Source of the DNA: Cyanobacteria bacterium TGS_CYA1
GTDB taxonomy: Bacteria; Cyanobacteriota; Vampirovibrionia; Obscuribacterales; Obscuribacteraceae
Direction of reading: 5' to 3'
Assembly: GCA_026129135.1 (NCBI GenBank)
Contig: JAHCIQ010000001.1
Span: 744,001 to 808,000, forward strand
Length of the DNA: 64,000 nt
Notes under the pieces: model-generated
Database searches by the model: none
Told to the model about the DNA's origin: nothing
Seen by the model: the letters and a program-made list of their open reading frames with translations, nothing else
Position numbers and translations under genes: made by a program
Shown here: piece by piece, positions 19,081 to 31,219 of the stretch
Position numbering within the stretch: position 1 is the stretch's first letter
How the letters are laid out: each line of letters begins with the position of its first letter

Positions 19081-22029
19081 ATGAAAATTACTAGAATCGA
19101 CTTTGAAGGATTTGGTGCTCTGACAAACAGAACAGTAGATTTTGACGCCGATAAACTGAATCTGGTAGTGGAAGCGAACGAATTTGGAAAATCCACTATG
19201 GTCGAAGCCACCTGGGCTATTTTGTATGGACTGAACGAAAAGGATTCATTCAAGCCCTGGAAAGAGGGGGCGTCATTTAGTGCCAGCATGGATCTTGAAA
19301 TTGGCGAGAAAAAACTTCGTATCATTCGCGATTTCGATAAAGAATCTGTTCAAGTACTCGATTTGAATTTCGGTTTGCGCGATGTGACACCACAATATCT
19401 GGGCAACGAGAACGAAGACCAGGTTGGACTCAAGCTCCTGGGCATGAATCGCGACACTTTTCGCAATACCTGTCTTGTGGGGCAGCGTCACCTCGAAATA
19501 AATCATATGACAGATTCGAGTGCTGTTGCTGCAGAGATTCAGGGCATAGCCGATTCTTCTTCGCCTGATACCAAGGTTAGTGCCGCGCTCCAAACGATAA
19601 GCCAGACACTGAGCCGATTCATGCATGGCAATAGACTTTGCCACATAAACGAACTTCTACGTGAGCTGGAAGGTCAGCGCAGCGATTTGATGAAGCGAAT
19701 GCGTTCGATGGACGCCGAGCGCGGACAGTGTCGCGAATGGTTCTCGGAAATTCAAGCGATAGATGAAAAGCTCAGCACTGACGCCGATGCGCCAAAGCAA
19801 GAAGAAATAGTCGAAGAGGAAGTTGAAGTAGAAGAAGACAATTCTGAAAGTGCCGAAGCAACGGCATTGCGTGAAGAGTTGAAACTGATAGAATCGGCAA
19901 TTCAAAAATTGCGTAATCAAGAAGAGAAAAAGCAAGCACTGATTGACGCTGCCAGCATAAATACAAAAGACAGTCCTATTACTCAAGAACAGATGGACTT
20001 TCTCCTGCGCTTGTGGGAAAAAGAAGAGGCTATCGTAAACGACATCAACCTTTTGCACGAATACATGGAGCCACATCAGGGTGAGATTGCCGCGCGCGAA
20101 AACGAAGTGATGGACAGATATTCGGACTATAAAGGTCTCGACCAGTTTACTAATTCTGAAGCCCAGACAATCTCTACTTATGCCGTGAATCTTTTCAATT
20201 TGGTCAAACAAATGGACGAGATGAAAGCAAAAAATCCAGAATTTGCCACTCTTACAAATAATGGCGCTGGAACTGGTGAGTACGAGTCGGCAAAAGCCAA
20301 GTTGAATGAGTTTGCAGGGCTTTCTCCAGAAGAAGTCGAAGAGGCGAAAAGCTACGCATCATTATTGGTGGCGTTTCGCGACCAGGCTGCTGATACTGCA
20401 CGCAAACTGAGCGAAACTAAAGGCCAGTCTAGCGAGCTTACAAGCGATCGTAACAAAGCTCGAATTTTCAATGTAGCAAGAGTTGCTGGGTTACTTGTAG
20501 CAGCGGTAATAATGCTTGCTGCACCATCTATTCTTTCTGCCATGAAAGTGGCACTGCCACAGCCCGTGGTGGCAGGAAGTCTGATTATAGGCCTGCTCAC
20601 CATGCTTATAAGTTTCTTCTTCCTTGGTCGGGTTCTGAACACATCTTATTTCAAGCAAGATGAACACGACAATCTTGGGCAAGAAGTGCAAAAACTCGAG
20701 ATTGCGTTGTCCAAGGGTGAAGAAAAGGTCGCAAATCTGGAAAACAAAATTGGTGTACTGGCTAATCGTTGCGGTATGCCAGACAAAAAGCAATTTATCG
20801 CCAAGCTGCAGCAACAGTCTGCACCGGCTTCTCAGAAGGAGACCGACGAAGAACAATTGCGTCAACTCTATTTGACCAAACAACAAAACTGCAAACGTTT
20901 GCAAAGCGACCTGGCTTATTTCTTCAACAAGGCAGGTATTGCTACGGTGGAAATCGAGCCTCAATCAGCAATCGCTCTTTCTGAAAACATTAATGACTTC
21001 AGAAAAGATGTGGCAGAATTGCAGGAACGTCGCGCTTCTTTGTATGACCATGAAGAGCGCATGCGTCAGATGGAAGAAGACCTTTCTTTGACTGAGGCGA
21101 ATATAATCGAGTTTCTTGAACAAAATCAGATGTCGTGCCAGGGCAATTTCGAACTGGCAAAAAATCACGTTGCGTCTCTGATTGATTTCTTTGAAAACAG
21201 AAATTCTCCTCATCCGGACCTTGCAGTCATTGACGCTGGTTACGGTGATGAAAGTGCAAGACACACTACTCAACAAGAATTAATCGAAAGACACATAGCG
21301 GCAAGTACCAGGCTCGAAGCGCATCTTGCAAAGGCTGGCGATTCGGTCAAAACCAAAGTTCAGAAAGTAAGAGTTACTCCTACAGTTGAATTGATGCCTG
21401 CTAAAGAAGTCGAAGAATTGCGTCATAAAAAAGAAGATTTGACCGTAAAAATCAGAACCACTCTAAAAAGTCGCGATGAGTTGTATCTCGACACTCTGGA
21501 AGAATTGAACAGAGTCGACCACGAAATTGTCATTTCTAAACGAGCAAAACTGGCTTTAGAGCTGGCTTATGAGATGCTCAAGCAATCGTCGCACGAAACC
21601 TATGCAGACTGGTCAGTACAGCTCAATAAAATATCTACTGAGCTTTTGCAGCAGCTTGGTGGCGAGATTGAAATGCTCGAATTTTCTAAAGACTTGCATT
21701 TGAAAGTAAAATTGAGAAATCATCAAAACATTTTTGATTCCAAAGATATCATAACCAAACTATCGACCGGAACAAAAGAGCAAATACACTGGATGGCGCG
21801 CTTGATCATCTCGCGATTCCTATCCAGTCTCGAGCCATTGCCGATATTTCTCGACGAACCTTTTAGCGAAGCTGATGATGCTCGTTTTTTAGGCATAATG
21901 TCATTCTTGATCGACTCTATTCTGCCAAACAATCAAGTGGTCATTTTCAGCTGTCACCAGCAACGCCACCAGTGGCTCAAGCAGCAATTAGAAGCCGAGC
22001 AACAAGAAAAGCTGGCATTCAAGCATTAA
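19081..22029 (+). CDS. SbcC/YhaN-like membrane-anchored AAA-type ATPase
   Basis: The 982-residue protein has the Rad50/SbcC layout. The Walker A region is at residues 31-40 (EANEFGKSTM, with Glu at the first loop glycine). Long coiled coils occupy about 190-460 and 525-850. A signature motif is LSTGTKEQIHWMARL, Walker B is LPIFLDEPFSEADD (about 918-931), and a His switch follows in IFSCHQQ. Two membrane helices at about 465-520 split the coiled coil, as in B. subtilis YhaN rather than classical SbcC. The protein pairs with the upstream SbcD-like gene, and the complex is probably DNA- or chromosome-related at the membrane. The stop overlaps the convergent TPR gene by 4 bp. Confidence 0.85.
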   Translation: MKITRIDFEGFGALTNRTVDFDADKLNLVVEANEFGKSTMVEATWAILYGLNEKDSFKPWKEGASFSASMDLEIGEKKLRIIRDFDKESVQVLDLNFGLRDVTPQYLGNENEDQVGLKLLGMNRDTFRNTCLVGQRHLEINHMTDSSAVAAEIQGIADSSSPDTKVSAALQTISQTLSRFMHGNRLCHINELLRELEGQRSDLMKRMRSMDAERGQCREWFSEIQAIDEKLSTDADAPKQEEIVEEEVEVEEDNSESAEATALREELKLIESAIQKLRNQEEKKQALIDAASINTKDSPITQEQMDFLLRLWEKEEAIVNDINLLHEYMEPHQGEIAARENEVMDRYSDYKGLDQFTNSEAQTISTYAVNLFNLVKQMDEMKAKNPEFATLTNNGAGTGEYESAKAKLNEFAGLSPEEVEEAKSYASLLVAFRDQAADTARKLSETKGQSSELTSDRNKARIFNVARVAGLLVAAVIMLAAPSILSAMKVALPQPVVAGSLIIGLLTMLISFFFLGRVLNTSYFKQDEHDNLGQEVQKLEIALSKGEEKVANLENKIGVLANRCGMPDKKQFIAKLQQQSAPASQKETDEEQLRQLYLTKQQNCKRLQSDLAYFFNKAGIATVEIEPQSAIALSENINDFRKDVAELQERRASLYDHEERMRQMEEDLSLTEANIIEFLEQNQMSCQGNFELAKNHVASLIDFFENRNSPHPDLAVIDAGYGDESARHTTQQELIERHIAASTRLEAHLAKAGDSVKTKVQKVRVTPTVELMPAKEVEELRHKKEDLTVKIRTTLKSRDELYLDTLEELNRVDHEIVISKRAKLALELAYEMLKQSSHETYADWSVQLNKISTELLQQLGGEIEMLEFSKDLHLKVKLRNHQNIFDSKDIITKLSTGTKEQIHWMARLIISRFLSSLEPLPIFLDEPFSEADDARFLGIMSFLIDSILPNNQVVIFSCHQQRHQWLKQQLEAEQQEKLAFKH

Positions 22030-23111
22030 AAGCCAGAATCACCTGCAGGAGGCGTATAACGCTTGCCTGGACCCGATGAATTTTGTCCTGGACCTTCTTG
22101 TTCTTCGTCTCTTCTGCGCATATAAGGTGAAGGCTTCGCTCCTTGTGGCGCTACCTCGCTTGGTTTGATCATTTGTTCAAGTTTGATGATGCGGTTGCGC
22201 AACTGTTGTATACGCGGATCGTTTGGTTTTCTTTCAGCCAAATACTTTATTGCTTCTTTGTATTCTTTAATTGCTGATGAATAATGCTTTTCAGATTCGA
22301 GCATCATTCCAAGCTGCATATGCGTTTCTTGATTGGTCGGGTCGTAATCGAGCGATCGGTGCCAGTTGTCGAGCGCACCCTGGTGGTCTCCGATAGCAAG
22401 GCTGCAGACGCCCATGTCGCTATAGATTCGATCTAAAGGCTCGTTTTTTAAAGGCTGGTCTGTTTTGAGCAAATCGTTGAATTCGCGCAGAGCCTCAAGC
22501 CATTTCTTCTGCTTCATTTTGCACTCGGCTAAATGCATCCAGGCTTGAGTCCATTTCCAGGGCTTTTCTCCCAGAGCTGAAACGAAATAGGCTTCGGCAG
22601 TTTGAAATTCCTTTTTGTTTTCGGCAATCAAGCCTTCCAGATAATATTGTTTCTCGTAAGGTGCTCCAGCCATGCGGGCACCACCAATCGCTTCTTCAGC
22701 TTCTTCGTAGCGCTCGTTGCGCAGGTGAATCTCTGCCATAGCCATAAAGGCGTCGGGAAGAGGCTCGACAGACGTGTTTGTAGCCACTTTCAAAGATGCG
22801 ATAGCTTTATCGTCTTTGTTCTTTTCTTTATAACAGATGCCAAGCCAGTAATGAGCTTCAGGGTAAAAGCCGTTGCGGGCGAAGTATACAGCTTGCAAAA
22901 ATGAATCGATAGCACCGTCGAAGTCTCGCGCCCGCATACGTGCTGTGCCTTCGTAAAAGTGAGCTTCTGCAGGAGTCTGGGTATTTTTGCCTTTGCGACC
23001 ATATTTGGCTATAGCAGGAGCGGAATCAAGCAGAATATTGCCTGAGTATAAAACTCCAGACATAGCTAAAATTGCCAGAATTAGTTTGTGTTTGCGGTTT
23101 GTTTTCTTCAC
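22026..23111 (-). CDS. Secreted TPR protein
   Basis: The 361-residue product has a signal peptide-like N-terminus (residues 12-33) and about seven TPR units between about 45 and 305 (for example AHFYEGTARMRARDFDGAID, AHYWLGICYKEKNKDDKAIA, THMQLGMMLESEKHYSSAIK). A Pro/Gly-rich disordered tail follows. Such proteins hold together envelope complexes; no catalytic motif is seen. It is the last gene of the thiolase-ligA-small membrane protein-TPR series on the - strand. Confidence 0.8.
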   Translation of the reverse strand: MKKTNRKHKLILAILAMSGVLYSGNILLDSAPAIAKYGRKGKNTQTPAEAHFYEGTARMRARDFDGAIDSFLQAVYFARNGFYPEAHYWLGICYKEKNKDDKAIASLKVATNTSVEPLPDAFMAMAEIHLRNERYEEAEEAIGGARMAGAPYEKQYYLEGLIAENKKEFQTAEAYFVSALGEKPWKWTQAWMHLAECKMKQKKWLEALREFNDLLKTDQPLKNEPLDRIYSDMGVCSLAIGDHQGALDNWHRSLDYDPTNQETHMQLGMMLESEKHYSSAIKEYKEAIKYLAERKPNDPRIQQLRNRIIKLEQMIKPSEVAPQGAKPSPYMRRRDEEQEGPGQNSSGPGKRYTPPAGDSGF

Positions 23112-23127
23112 TGGATAAATCCAATTG

Positions 23128-23385
23128 TTAATCGAAACGTTTGATCTTGAATTCGATTTTAACCAAACCAGAAATATAAATCATTAGGAGACAGGCCAGA
23201 TAAAGCAAAATTGCTTGCCAAAAGTTGATTGCTGGTACGAAAGAAGCAAAATTAAAACTGGCCAGGAAGTTCCAAAGCGATTGTATCGCCAGGGTAGGCA
23301 AGACCACTACCAGGCTCAAAAGTCCAAGAGTGCCAGCGCCCAGTAATAGAAATAAAATCAGTTTGCTTTCTGCTGAAAATCGCAT
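23128..23385 (-). CDS. Small two-helix membrane protein
   Basis: This encodes an 85-residue protein with two membrane helices (about residues 10-35 and 50-75) and a basic C-terminus. Its ATG abuts the ligA stop, so it is translationally linked to ligA, and it lies 16 bp before the TPR gene. The family is not recognised. Confidence 0.6.
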   Translation of the reverse strand: MRFSAESKLILFLLLGAGTLGLLSLVVVLPTLAIQSLWNFLASFNFASFVPAINFWQAILLYLACLLMIYISGLVKIEFKIKRFD

Positions 23386-26671
<3,286 letters not shown>

Positions 26672-26841
26672 TTGAAAAGACCTCTTGAAATTGCATCCTT
26701 ATATGATCGTAGCGGCAAATTTCATCAAAAACCCGATTGTTTCTCTTTTGTACATAATTGGGTATGACTAAAATTACGCCTTGAAAGCGCCTTTTCGCGT
26801 CAGGTTTTCAATAGAGTTAAAACGCCCGAAAACAAGTCTGG

Positions 26842-27369
26842 ATGAACGAGTACGAAGAAGATCAAATGGCTAGAGTGCCGGCTTCCAAGAGGGGCGTGGC
26901 ATTTTTATGCGACGTTGTGCTCATTTTCGTCGCCAGCATTTTGATAACCACGGTCATGCACATGATTGACCTGGTGGTGCCTCTTTTAACTCGTTATGTT
27001 TCCCAGGTGCTGGTCGCCTGTTTACTTCTTCTGATTCGTGATTATTTCAACTCAGGGCGCGGTTTCGGCAAAATGTTCATGGGTCTTGAAGTGGTCGACT
27101 ATGACACTCTAGATAAACCAAGCCTGATGCAGTCTATCAAGCGCAATATCTTTCTTTTTGCCCCGGTTATCGCGGCTGAACTGGTTCAGATTATTCTTTT
27201 CGTCTTGCCCAAAGGTGCCTGGGGCAGTTGGATAACGATTGCTTTGAGCGTCATTGGGGGGATTTATGTCTTCGTCATTTTGCCTCTTGAATTTGTTGTT
27301 TACAACAAAAGTGAAGAAGGGCGAAGATTGGGCGACATCTTTGCAAATACGATTGTAATTGAGTCCTGA
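26842..27369 (+). CDS. RDD family membrane protein
   Basis: The 175-residue protein has four membrane helices and the RDD pattern: an early Arg in ASKRGVAFLCDVVL, then RDYFNSGRGFGKMFMGLEVVD, where the conserved Asp and Gly-rich turn lie. RDD proteins are small inner-membrane proteins, some linked with Na+/H+ or lipid-related tasks. The role here is not defined. The next gene starts 38 bp downstream. Confidence 0.85.
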   Translation: MNEYEEDQMARVPASKRGVAFLCDVVLIFVASILITTVMHMIDLVVPLLTRYVSQVLVACLLLLIRDYFNSGRGFGKMFMGLEVVDYDTLDKPSLMQSIKRNIFLFAPVIAAELVQIILFVLPKGAWGSWITIALSVIGGIYVFVILPLEFVVYNKSEEGRRLGDIFANTIVIES

Positions 27370-27407
27370 TCTGATAGAATCAGCTTTCTTTTGCAAAGTA
27401 GAGACTT

Positions 27408-28901
27408 ATGGCTTCTAAAACTGCTTATATCTGGGGTCCGATCTCCATGTTCAGCGCCCCGCTCTCAGCGTCCTTATTGGATGCTGGATGGAATGTTCAT
27501 GTGGCGTTCAAGTCGTCACTGAATCTAATGAGTTTGTCGCCGCTCGATTTGAAGAGCACGGCTCAGGTGGCAATCGATCAGTGTTTGCAAACACTGGTTC
27601 CAGATCGCGAAAGACTCAGAAGCCTGGCCAATAATTTAAAATTCGTCTCTCCAAACGAAATTGATAGTGATACCAAATACGATGTTGTAATCTTCGCTGG
27701 TATCGCACCTAATTTCGACGAACCTCGTGTTCCTCGTGCTCCGTGGGCAGCCAAAGAGTTGAAGACTCTGGTTGACAAAATTCGCGGCACTCAGCTTATG
27801 GTCATTAGCTCAATATTTGGCGGCGTGCAACCCACTGGATTTGTTCCAGAAGAAGTTGAATTCGCTCGTCGCAAACCCAAAACTTCCTGGGAAGGTGTTT
27901 GCCAGCAATACGAAAACAAAGTTTTGCAATCGCTTGCAGGATGCGATTCTCCCTGGCATTTAGTGCGCTTGCCATTTCTTACTAATTCATTTGGAAAAGA
28001 ATTGCACCATCACACAAGCGGTCTCGATCATCTTTTCAAAACGCTTTGTGATCGCGCTGAACAACTTAAGACTAATTTCCAACCAGGCATTCCAAAACTA
28101 AGACTCAATTTCGATCCTGACTGTGCATTGAGTTTCCTGCCTATCGATAGTGCCGTTAGCTTCTTCATGCGTTATCTTGAGGACGGCAATCGTCCTCGCA
28201 TCTTGAATCTGGTCTCGACCAATGCTCCTTTGAACAGAGAATGGATCGGTCATCTGGGCAATGCACTCGATGTAGACATCGTAAGCACCGAGAAAGATGA
28301 CGAACTCAATCTTCCATCTGTAATCAAACAATCGTTGCACGACAATTTCCAGATAGCATCGCGTAATCTGTACGAGCTGGTCGGTCGCTACAATTTCCCG
28401 CCAGTGATAGCCGACGAAAACTATTTCAGACGTCTCATCACTTTTAACAAAGACCATCTCTGGGTAGATAAACCCAAACTCGAATTGCCCAAAATCAGTA
28501 TCATGCCTGAAACCAGCGTGGCGCATGTCGATCCTGAAAAACAAATTGCCGAATATTTCGACCATCAATTGCCAGACAGTTTGAACACTGGAACTCAGCT
28601 AGATAAAGCTTTGAGCAAGGGATTATCGATTGGTATTTTCATCAAAGAAACAAGCGAACTTGGATGGATTTTGAAAGTAGAAAACGGCGAGCATGTAGTG
28701 AAACGTTTTTATCTTGAAGACGAGAATCCCACAATCAGTTTCAGATTCAAACGCGACGCTTTCATGAAAATCATTCAAAACAAGCTTTCGATGAATCAAG
28801 CCATTCTCACTAAACAAGCTGATTTCCACGGACCAATGCTGCCATCGGTTAAAACCGCAGCACGTTTGGATCAGTTTTTCAGAGAAAATCCTTTAGTCTG
28901 A
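27408..28901 (+). CDS. Rossmann-like protein with SCP2-like C-terminus
   Basis: The 497-residue protein starts with a Rossmann-type dinucleotide-binding stretch (YIWGPISMFSAPLS, then WNVHVAFKSS), with SSIFGG and YENKVL at positions resembling the SDR Ser-Tyr-Lys region. The middle looks like an SDR/epimerase substrate part. The last about 100 residues (ILKVENGEHVVKRFYL, ISFRFKRDAFMKIIQNKL, ADFHGPM) resemble a sterol-carrier-protein-2 fold. It may therefore be an NAD(P)-dependent enzyme acting on a lipid substrate. That reading is inference and both domain calls need a profile search. Confidence 0.5.
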   Translation: MASKTAYIWGPISMFSAPLSASLLDAGWNVHVAFKSSLNLMSLSPLDLKSTAQVAIDQCLQTLVPDRERLRSLANNLKFVSPNEIDSDTKYDVVIFAGIAPNFDEPRVPRAPWAAKELKTLVDKIRGTQLMVISSIFGGVQPTGFVPEEVEFARRKPKTSWEGVCQQYENKVLQSLAGCDSPWHLVRLPFLTNSFGKELHHHTSGLDHLFKTLCDRAEQLKTNFQPGIPKLRLNFDPDCALSFLPIDSAVSFFMRYLEDGNRPRILNLVSTNAPLNREWIGHLGNALDVDIVSTEKDDELNLPSVIKQSLHDNFQIASRNLYELVGRYNFPPVIADENYFRRLITFNKDHLWVDKPKLELPKISIMPETSVAHVDPEKQIAEYFDHQLPDSLNTGTQLDKALSKGLSIGIFIKETSELGWILKVENGEHVVKRFYLEDENPTISFRFKRDAFMKIIQNKLSMNQAILTKQADFHGPMLPSVKTAARLDQFFRENPLV

Positions 28902-28979
28902 GTTGATTGAGCCTGAATATGCGAAAAGAGCTGCCGACGAAATGAAACGTCAATGTAAGCATAATCTTGAAGCCATTAT

Positions 28980-29402
28980 CTAGGTCCAGACTAAAAGACA
29001 AGGTTTGTTTTCATGTATTTTGGAATCATTCGTTATGAGTGGTAAATCTAACTGCAGTGCTGTAGCAACAATTGATTTGTCGAACAAATCTGAATTGAAA
29101 TTCAAATGGTGAACGAGCTTTGCTGTTTCGTGATCAAATGGTGCGGGATTAACCATCTGATTTGCGAAGAGAGCGTCGATCCAGTCTCCATAGAATTCTG
29201 ATATTTGGATTTTGCCTGACTGGATGAGTATGGAAATCTCTAATAAAACTGCGGCGGGAACATAAATAGCAGATTTTCCATTGTAAATGCAGTCATCAAA
29301 AATCTGCTTCACCTTCAAACTCAGTTTACGATTTGAGCTGCAAAAATAATGAAGTAGAGGATGGGTATCGGATACGAATTGACGATTACTCAAGGTTTTC
29401 AA
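28980..29402 (-). CDS. PIN-domain toxin (VapC family)
   Basis: The 140-residue protein has the PIN acidic set: Asp in VSDTHPLLHYF near residue 12, Glu in AVLLEISIL, and the paired Asp of SDLFDKSIVATALQLDLPLITND at the end. PIN toxins are Mg-dependent RNases that cleave tRNA or rRNA. It overlaps the antitoxin-like gene by 17 bp, as expected for a toxin-antitoxin pair. Confidence 0.85.
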   Translation of the reverse strand: MKTLSNRQFVSDTHPLLHYFCSSNRKLSLKVKQIFDDCIYNGKSAIYVPAAVLLEISILIQSGKIQISEFYGDWIDALFANQMVNPAPFDHETAKLVHHLNFNSDLFDKSIVATALQLDLPLITNDSKIHENKPCLLVWT

Positions 29403-29589
29403 CTGATTTTGTGATTGCTTGCTTACACAATGCAGCTATAAATCGATCGGCTTCTTCCAAATCCCCAACGATCTTTACTGATCCCATTAACCGATTCACC
29501 GGATTATTCGCATTCCGGGAATCTTCTGTAGTGGGTTTAGGTTTGCTGCTCTGAGCAACGCTTTTTGTTTTTCGTTTAGATTCAGTCAT
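29386..29589 (-). CDS. Antitoxin of the PIN toxin
   Basis: This encodes a 67-residue protein starting at the ATG at 29589-29587; a GTG three codons upstream is possible. It has a basic, low-complexity N-terminus (TESKRKTKSVAQSSKPK) and an acidic helical C-terminus (LEEADRFIAALCKQA). Its position directly before and overlapping the toxin fits an antitoxin. The sequence lacks an obvious ribbon-helix-helix or AbrB fold, so the DNA-binding type is not clear. Confidence 0.6.
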   Translation of the reverse strand: MTESKRKTKSVAQSSKPKPTTEDSRNANNPVNRLMGSVKIVGDLEEADRFIAALCKQAITKSVENLE

Positions 29590-29639
29590 AGTCCGCACTC
29601 GAAAATGATATTTCTATTTACTACTCTAACTGAATATTG

Positions 29640-29651
29640 TGACTTGAGTCA
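29640..29651. promoter_or_regulatory. Candidate operator/promoter of the toxin-antitoxin pair
   Basis: TGACTTGAGTCA is an inverted repeat (TGACT/AGTCA) about 50 bp before the antitoxin ATG. On the - strand it overlaps a TTGACT -35-like box. Autoregulation by an antitoxin dimer would fit, but this is a single site seen by eye. Confidence 0.3.
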
Positions 29652-29724
29652 ATAAAAATTGGCTCCCAGACTCAGTAAACAGACAAGCCCTTGCCGAAAA
29701 CGATAATGCTTAAATGCCGTGCAA

Positions 29725-30351
29725 TTAAGGCATCTGTGCCATGAAATGTACAGTGGCATAGTTTGGGCTGAAGTCGACGCGAGTAATAGATCCAGCAGGG
29801 ATATTGACTCTCCAGAAGTTATTCAAAGGCATGCCCAGAGCGTGCGCGATGATGGCGCGTATAACTCCTGCGTGACTTATGAGCGCAATTTTCTTGCCCG
29901 GGTGAGTTTCGATCATCTTGTCGAGCACCATTACCGAGCGGTTGTACAAATCGCGTATTGACTCGCCATTTGGTGGAGCATTTTCTATCGGGTCTTTGAC
30001 CCAGTGAGAATATTCGTCTGGTTTGGTCTTCTTTATTTCGAGATAACTCGAGCCTTCCCAGGCACCAACGTCCCATTCGTTCAAATCTGGTATCACTTCA
30101 ACATCTATGTTCAGTCTTTCGCTTACTATTTTTGCAGTTGATACCACCCGCTTGGCGCAGCTTGAAAGCAGACATTCGAAGTCTTGAGTAAAAAGCCAGT
30201 TGGCGATTTGATGAGCTTGCTCTATGCCCTTTTCGGTCAATTCGACTGCAGGGTCATTGTATAAACGTCCATGTTCTACCGGTTCTGTATGACCATGACG
30301 GATCAGAAAGAAAGACGTAATTTGCTCTGGTGGATGTAATTCTTCGCTCAT
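29725..30351 (-). CDS. Histidine phosphatase family protein
   Basis: The 208-residue protein has the phosphohistidine motif IRHGHTEP near residue 17, the second catalytic region GAWEGSSYLEIKK, and the late SHAGVIRAII with the acid/base His. This family includes phosphoglycerate mutases, alpha-ribazole phosphatases and other small-molecule phosphatases; the substrate cannot be told. The ATG overlaps the stop of the aldolase gene by 4 bp (ATGA), so the two are translationally coupled and may act on the same phosphorylated sugar. Confidence 0.88.
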   Translation of the reverse strand: MSEELHPPEQITSFFLIRHGHTEPVEHGRLYNDPAVELTEKGIEQAHQIANWLFTQDFECLLSSCAKRVVSTAKIVSERLNIDVEVIPDLNEWDVGAWEGSSYLEIKKTKPDEYSHWVKDPIENAPPNGESIRDLYNRSVMVLDKMIETHPGKKIALISHAGVIRAIIAHALGMPLNNFWRVNIPAGSITRVDFSPNYATVHFMAQMP

Positions 30352-31016
30352 ATTTTTGGTTGAGGTAATCCATAAACAGAGCAGGTTTTCATCAATTTTG
30401 AAATTTCAGACTCACCAAGTGTATTCACTTTGCCTAGCGTATGCGCAACATAAAGAGTTTGAGCATGGTGTTCTATAGTTTCGAGCTTGTAGTATGCATC
30501 CCAGAGGTCGCCACCATAAGTGAGGGCGCCGTGGTGATCGAGTATGAGCGAGTCATGTTCTTTTACTAAAGATGCAATGCTATTTGATACTTCGTCGGTG
30601 CTTGGTGTTGCATATGGTGCAACCGGAATTTTGCCCAGAGTCACTACTACTTCGGGCAAAATATATTGATTCAGATCTACACCCGCCACACTAAATCCAA
30701 CGGCATAGGTCGGATGGGCATGAACACAAGCTTTTACGTCAGGACGATTTTGATAGACAGTGAGATGCATCTTAAGTTCTGTGGATGGACGCTTCTGCCC
30801 AGGCACTTTTGGTGCGCCAGTGAGATCGACCAAAACAAGATCGTCTTCGTTCATGCGACCTTTGCAGACGCCTGCGGGAGTTGTAAGGATGAGATTTTCT
30901 TCAAGTCGAATGCTGAAGTTGCCCTCCATCCCACAGATATATCGGCGCTCGTAACAGAGTCGCGCAATTTCTGTAATGTCCGTTCGTGCTTGAGTTTGAG
31001 AGTATTTTTGGATCAT
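30348..31016 (-). CDS. Class II aldolase/adducin family protein
   Basis: This encodes a 222-residue protein from the ATG at 31016-31014, which fits the family length better than the ATG at 31064. It has NFSIR near the start, the zinc-binding HAHPT at about 109-113, and a later DHHGALT with the third His. The family includes L-fuculose-phosphate aldolase, ribulose-phosphate epimerases and methylthioribulose dehydratase. With the downstream phosphatase it suggests sugar phosphate breakdown or salvage, substrate unknown. Confidence 0.9.
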   Translation of the reverse strand: MIQKYSQTQARTDITEIARLCYERRYICGMEGNFSIRLEENLILTTPAGVCKGRMNEDDLVLVDLTGAPKVPGQKRPSTELKMHLTVYQNRPDVKACVHAHPTYAVGFSVAGVDLNQYILPEVVVTLGKIPVAPYATPSTDEVSNSIASLVKEHDSLILDHHGALTYGGDLWDAYYKLETIEHHAQTLYVAHTLGKVNTLGESEISKLMKTCSVYGLPQPKI

Positions 31017-31219
31017 CTTGACAAGTCTCGTTTTTCTGCCGCTTAGGCAAAGATGAACAATCATATATAAAGTTAGAGCAATGCGAAATTATATATATTG
31101 CACATCTTTTAGCTATTTATTTACGAACAATAGGCATTTTCAGCTACTGGATTTGTCAAGTATGTAGTAGAATCCATGTTTTTCATGTCCCTGTCCCAAG
31201 ATTAAGAGGTATCCCCGGT

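Noticed and set aside
31017..31064. Upstream ATG for the class II aldolase
   Set aside because: It adds 16 residues unlike the family and has no Shine-Dalgarno.
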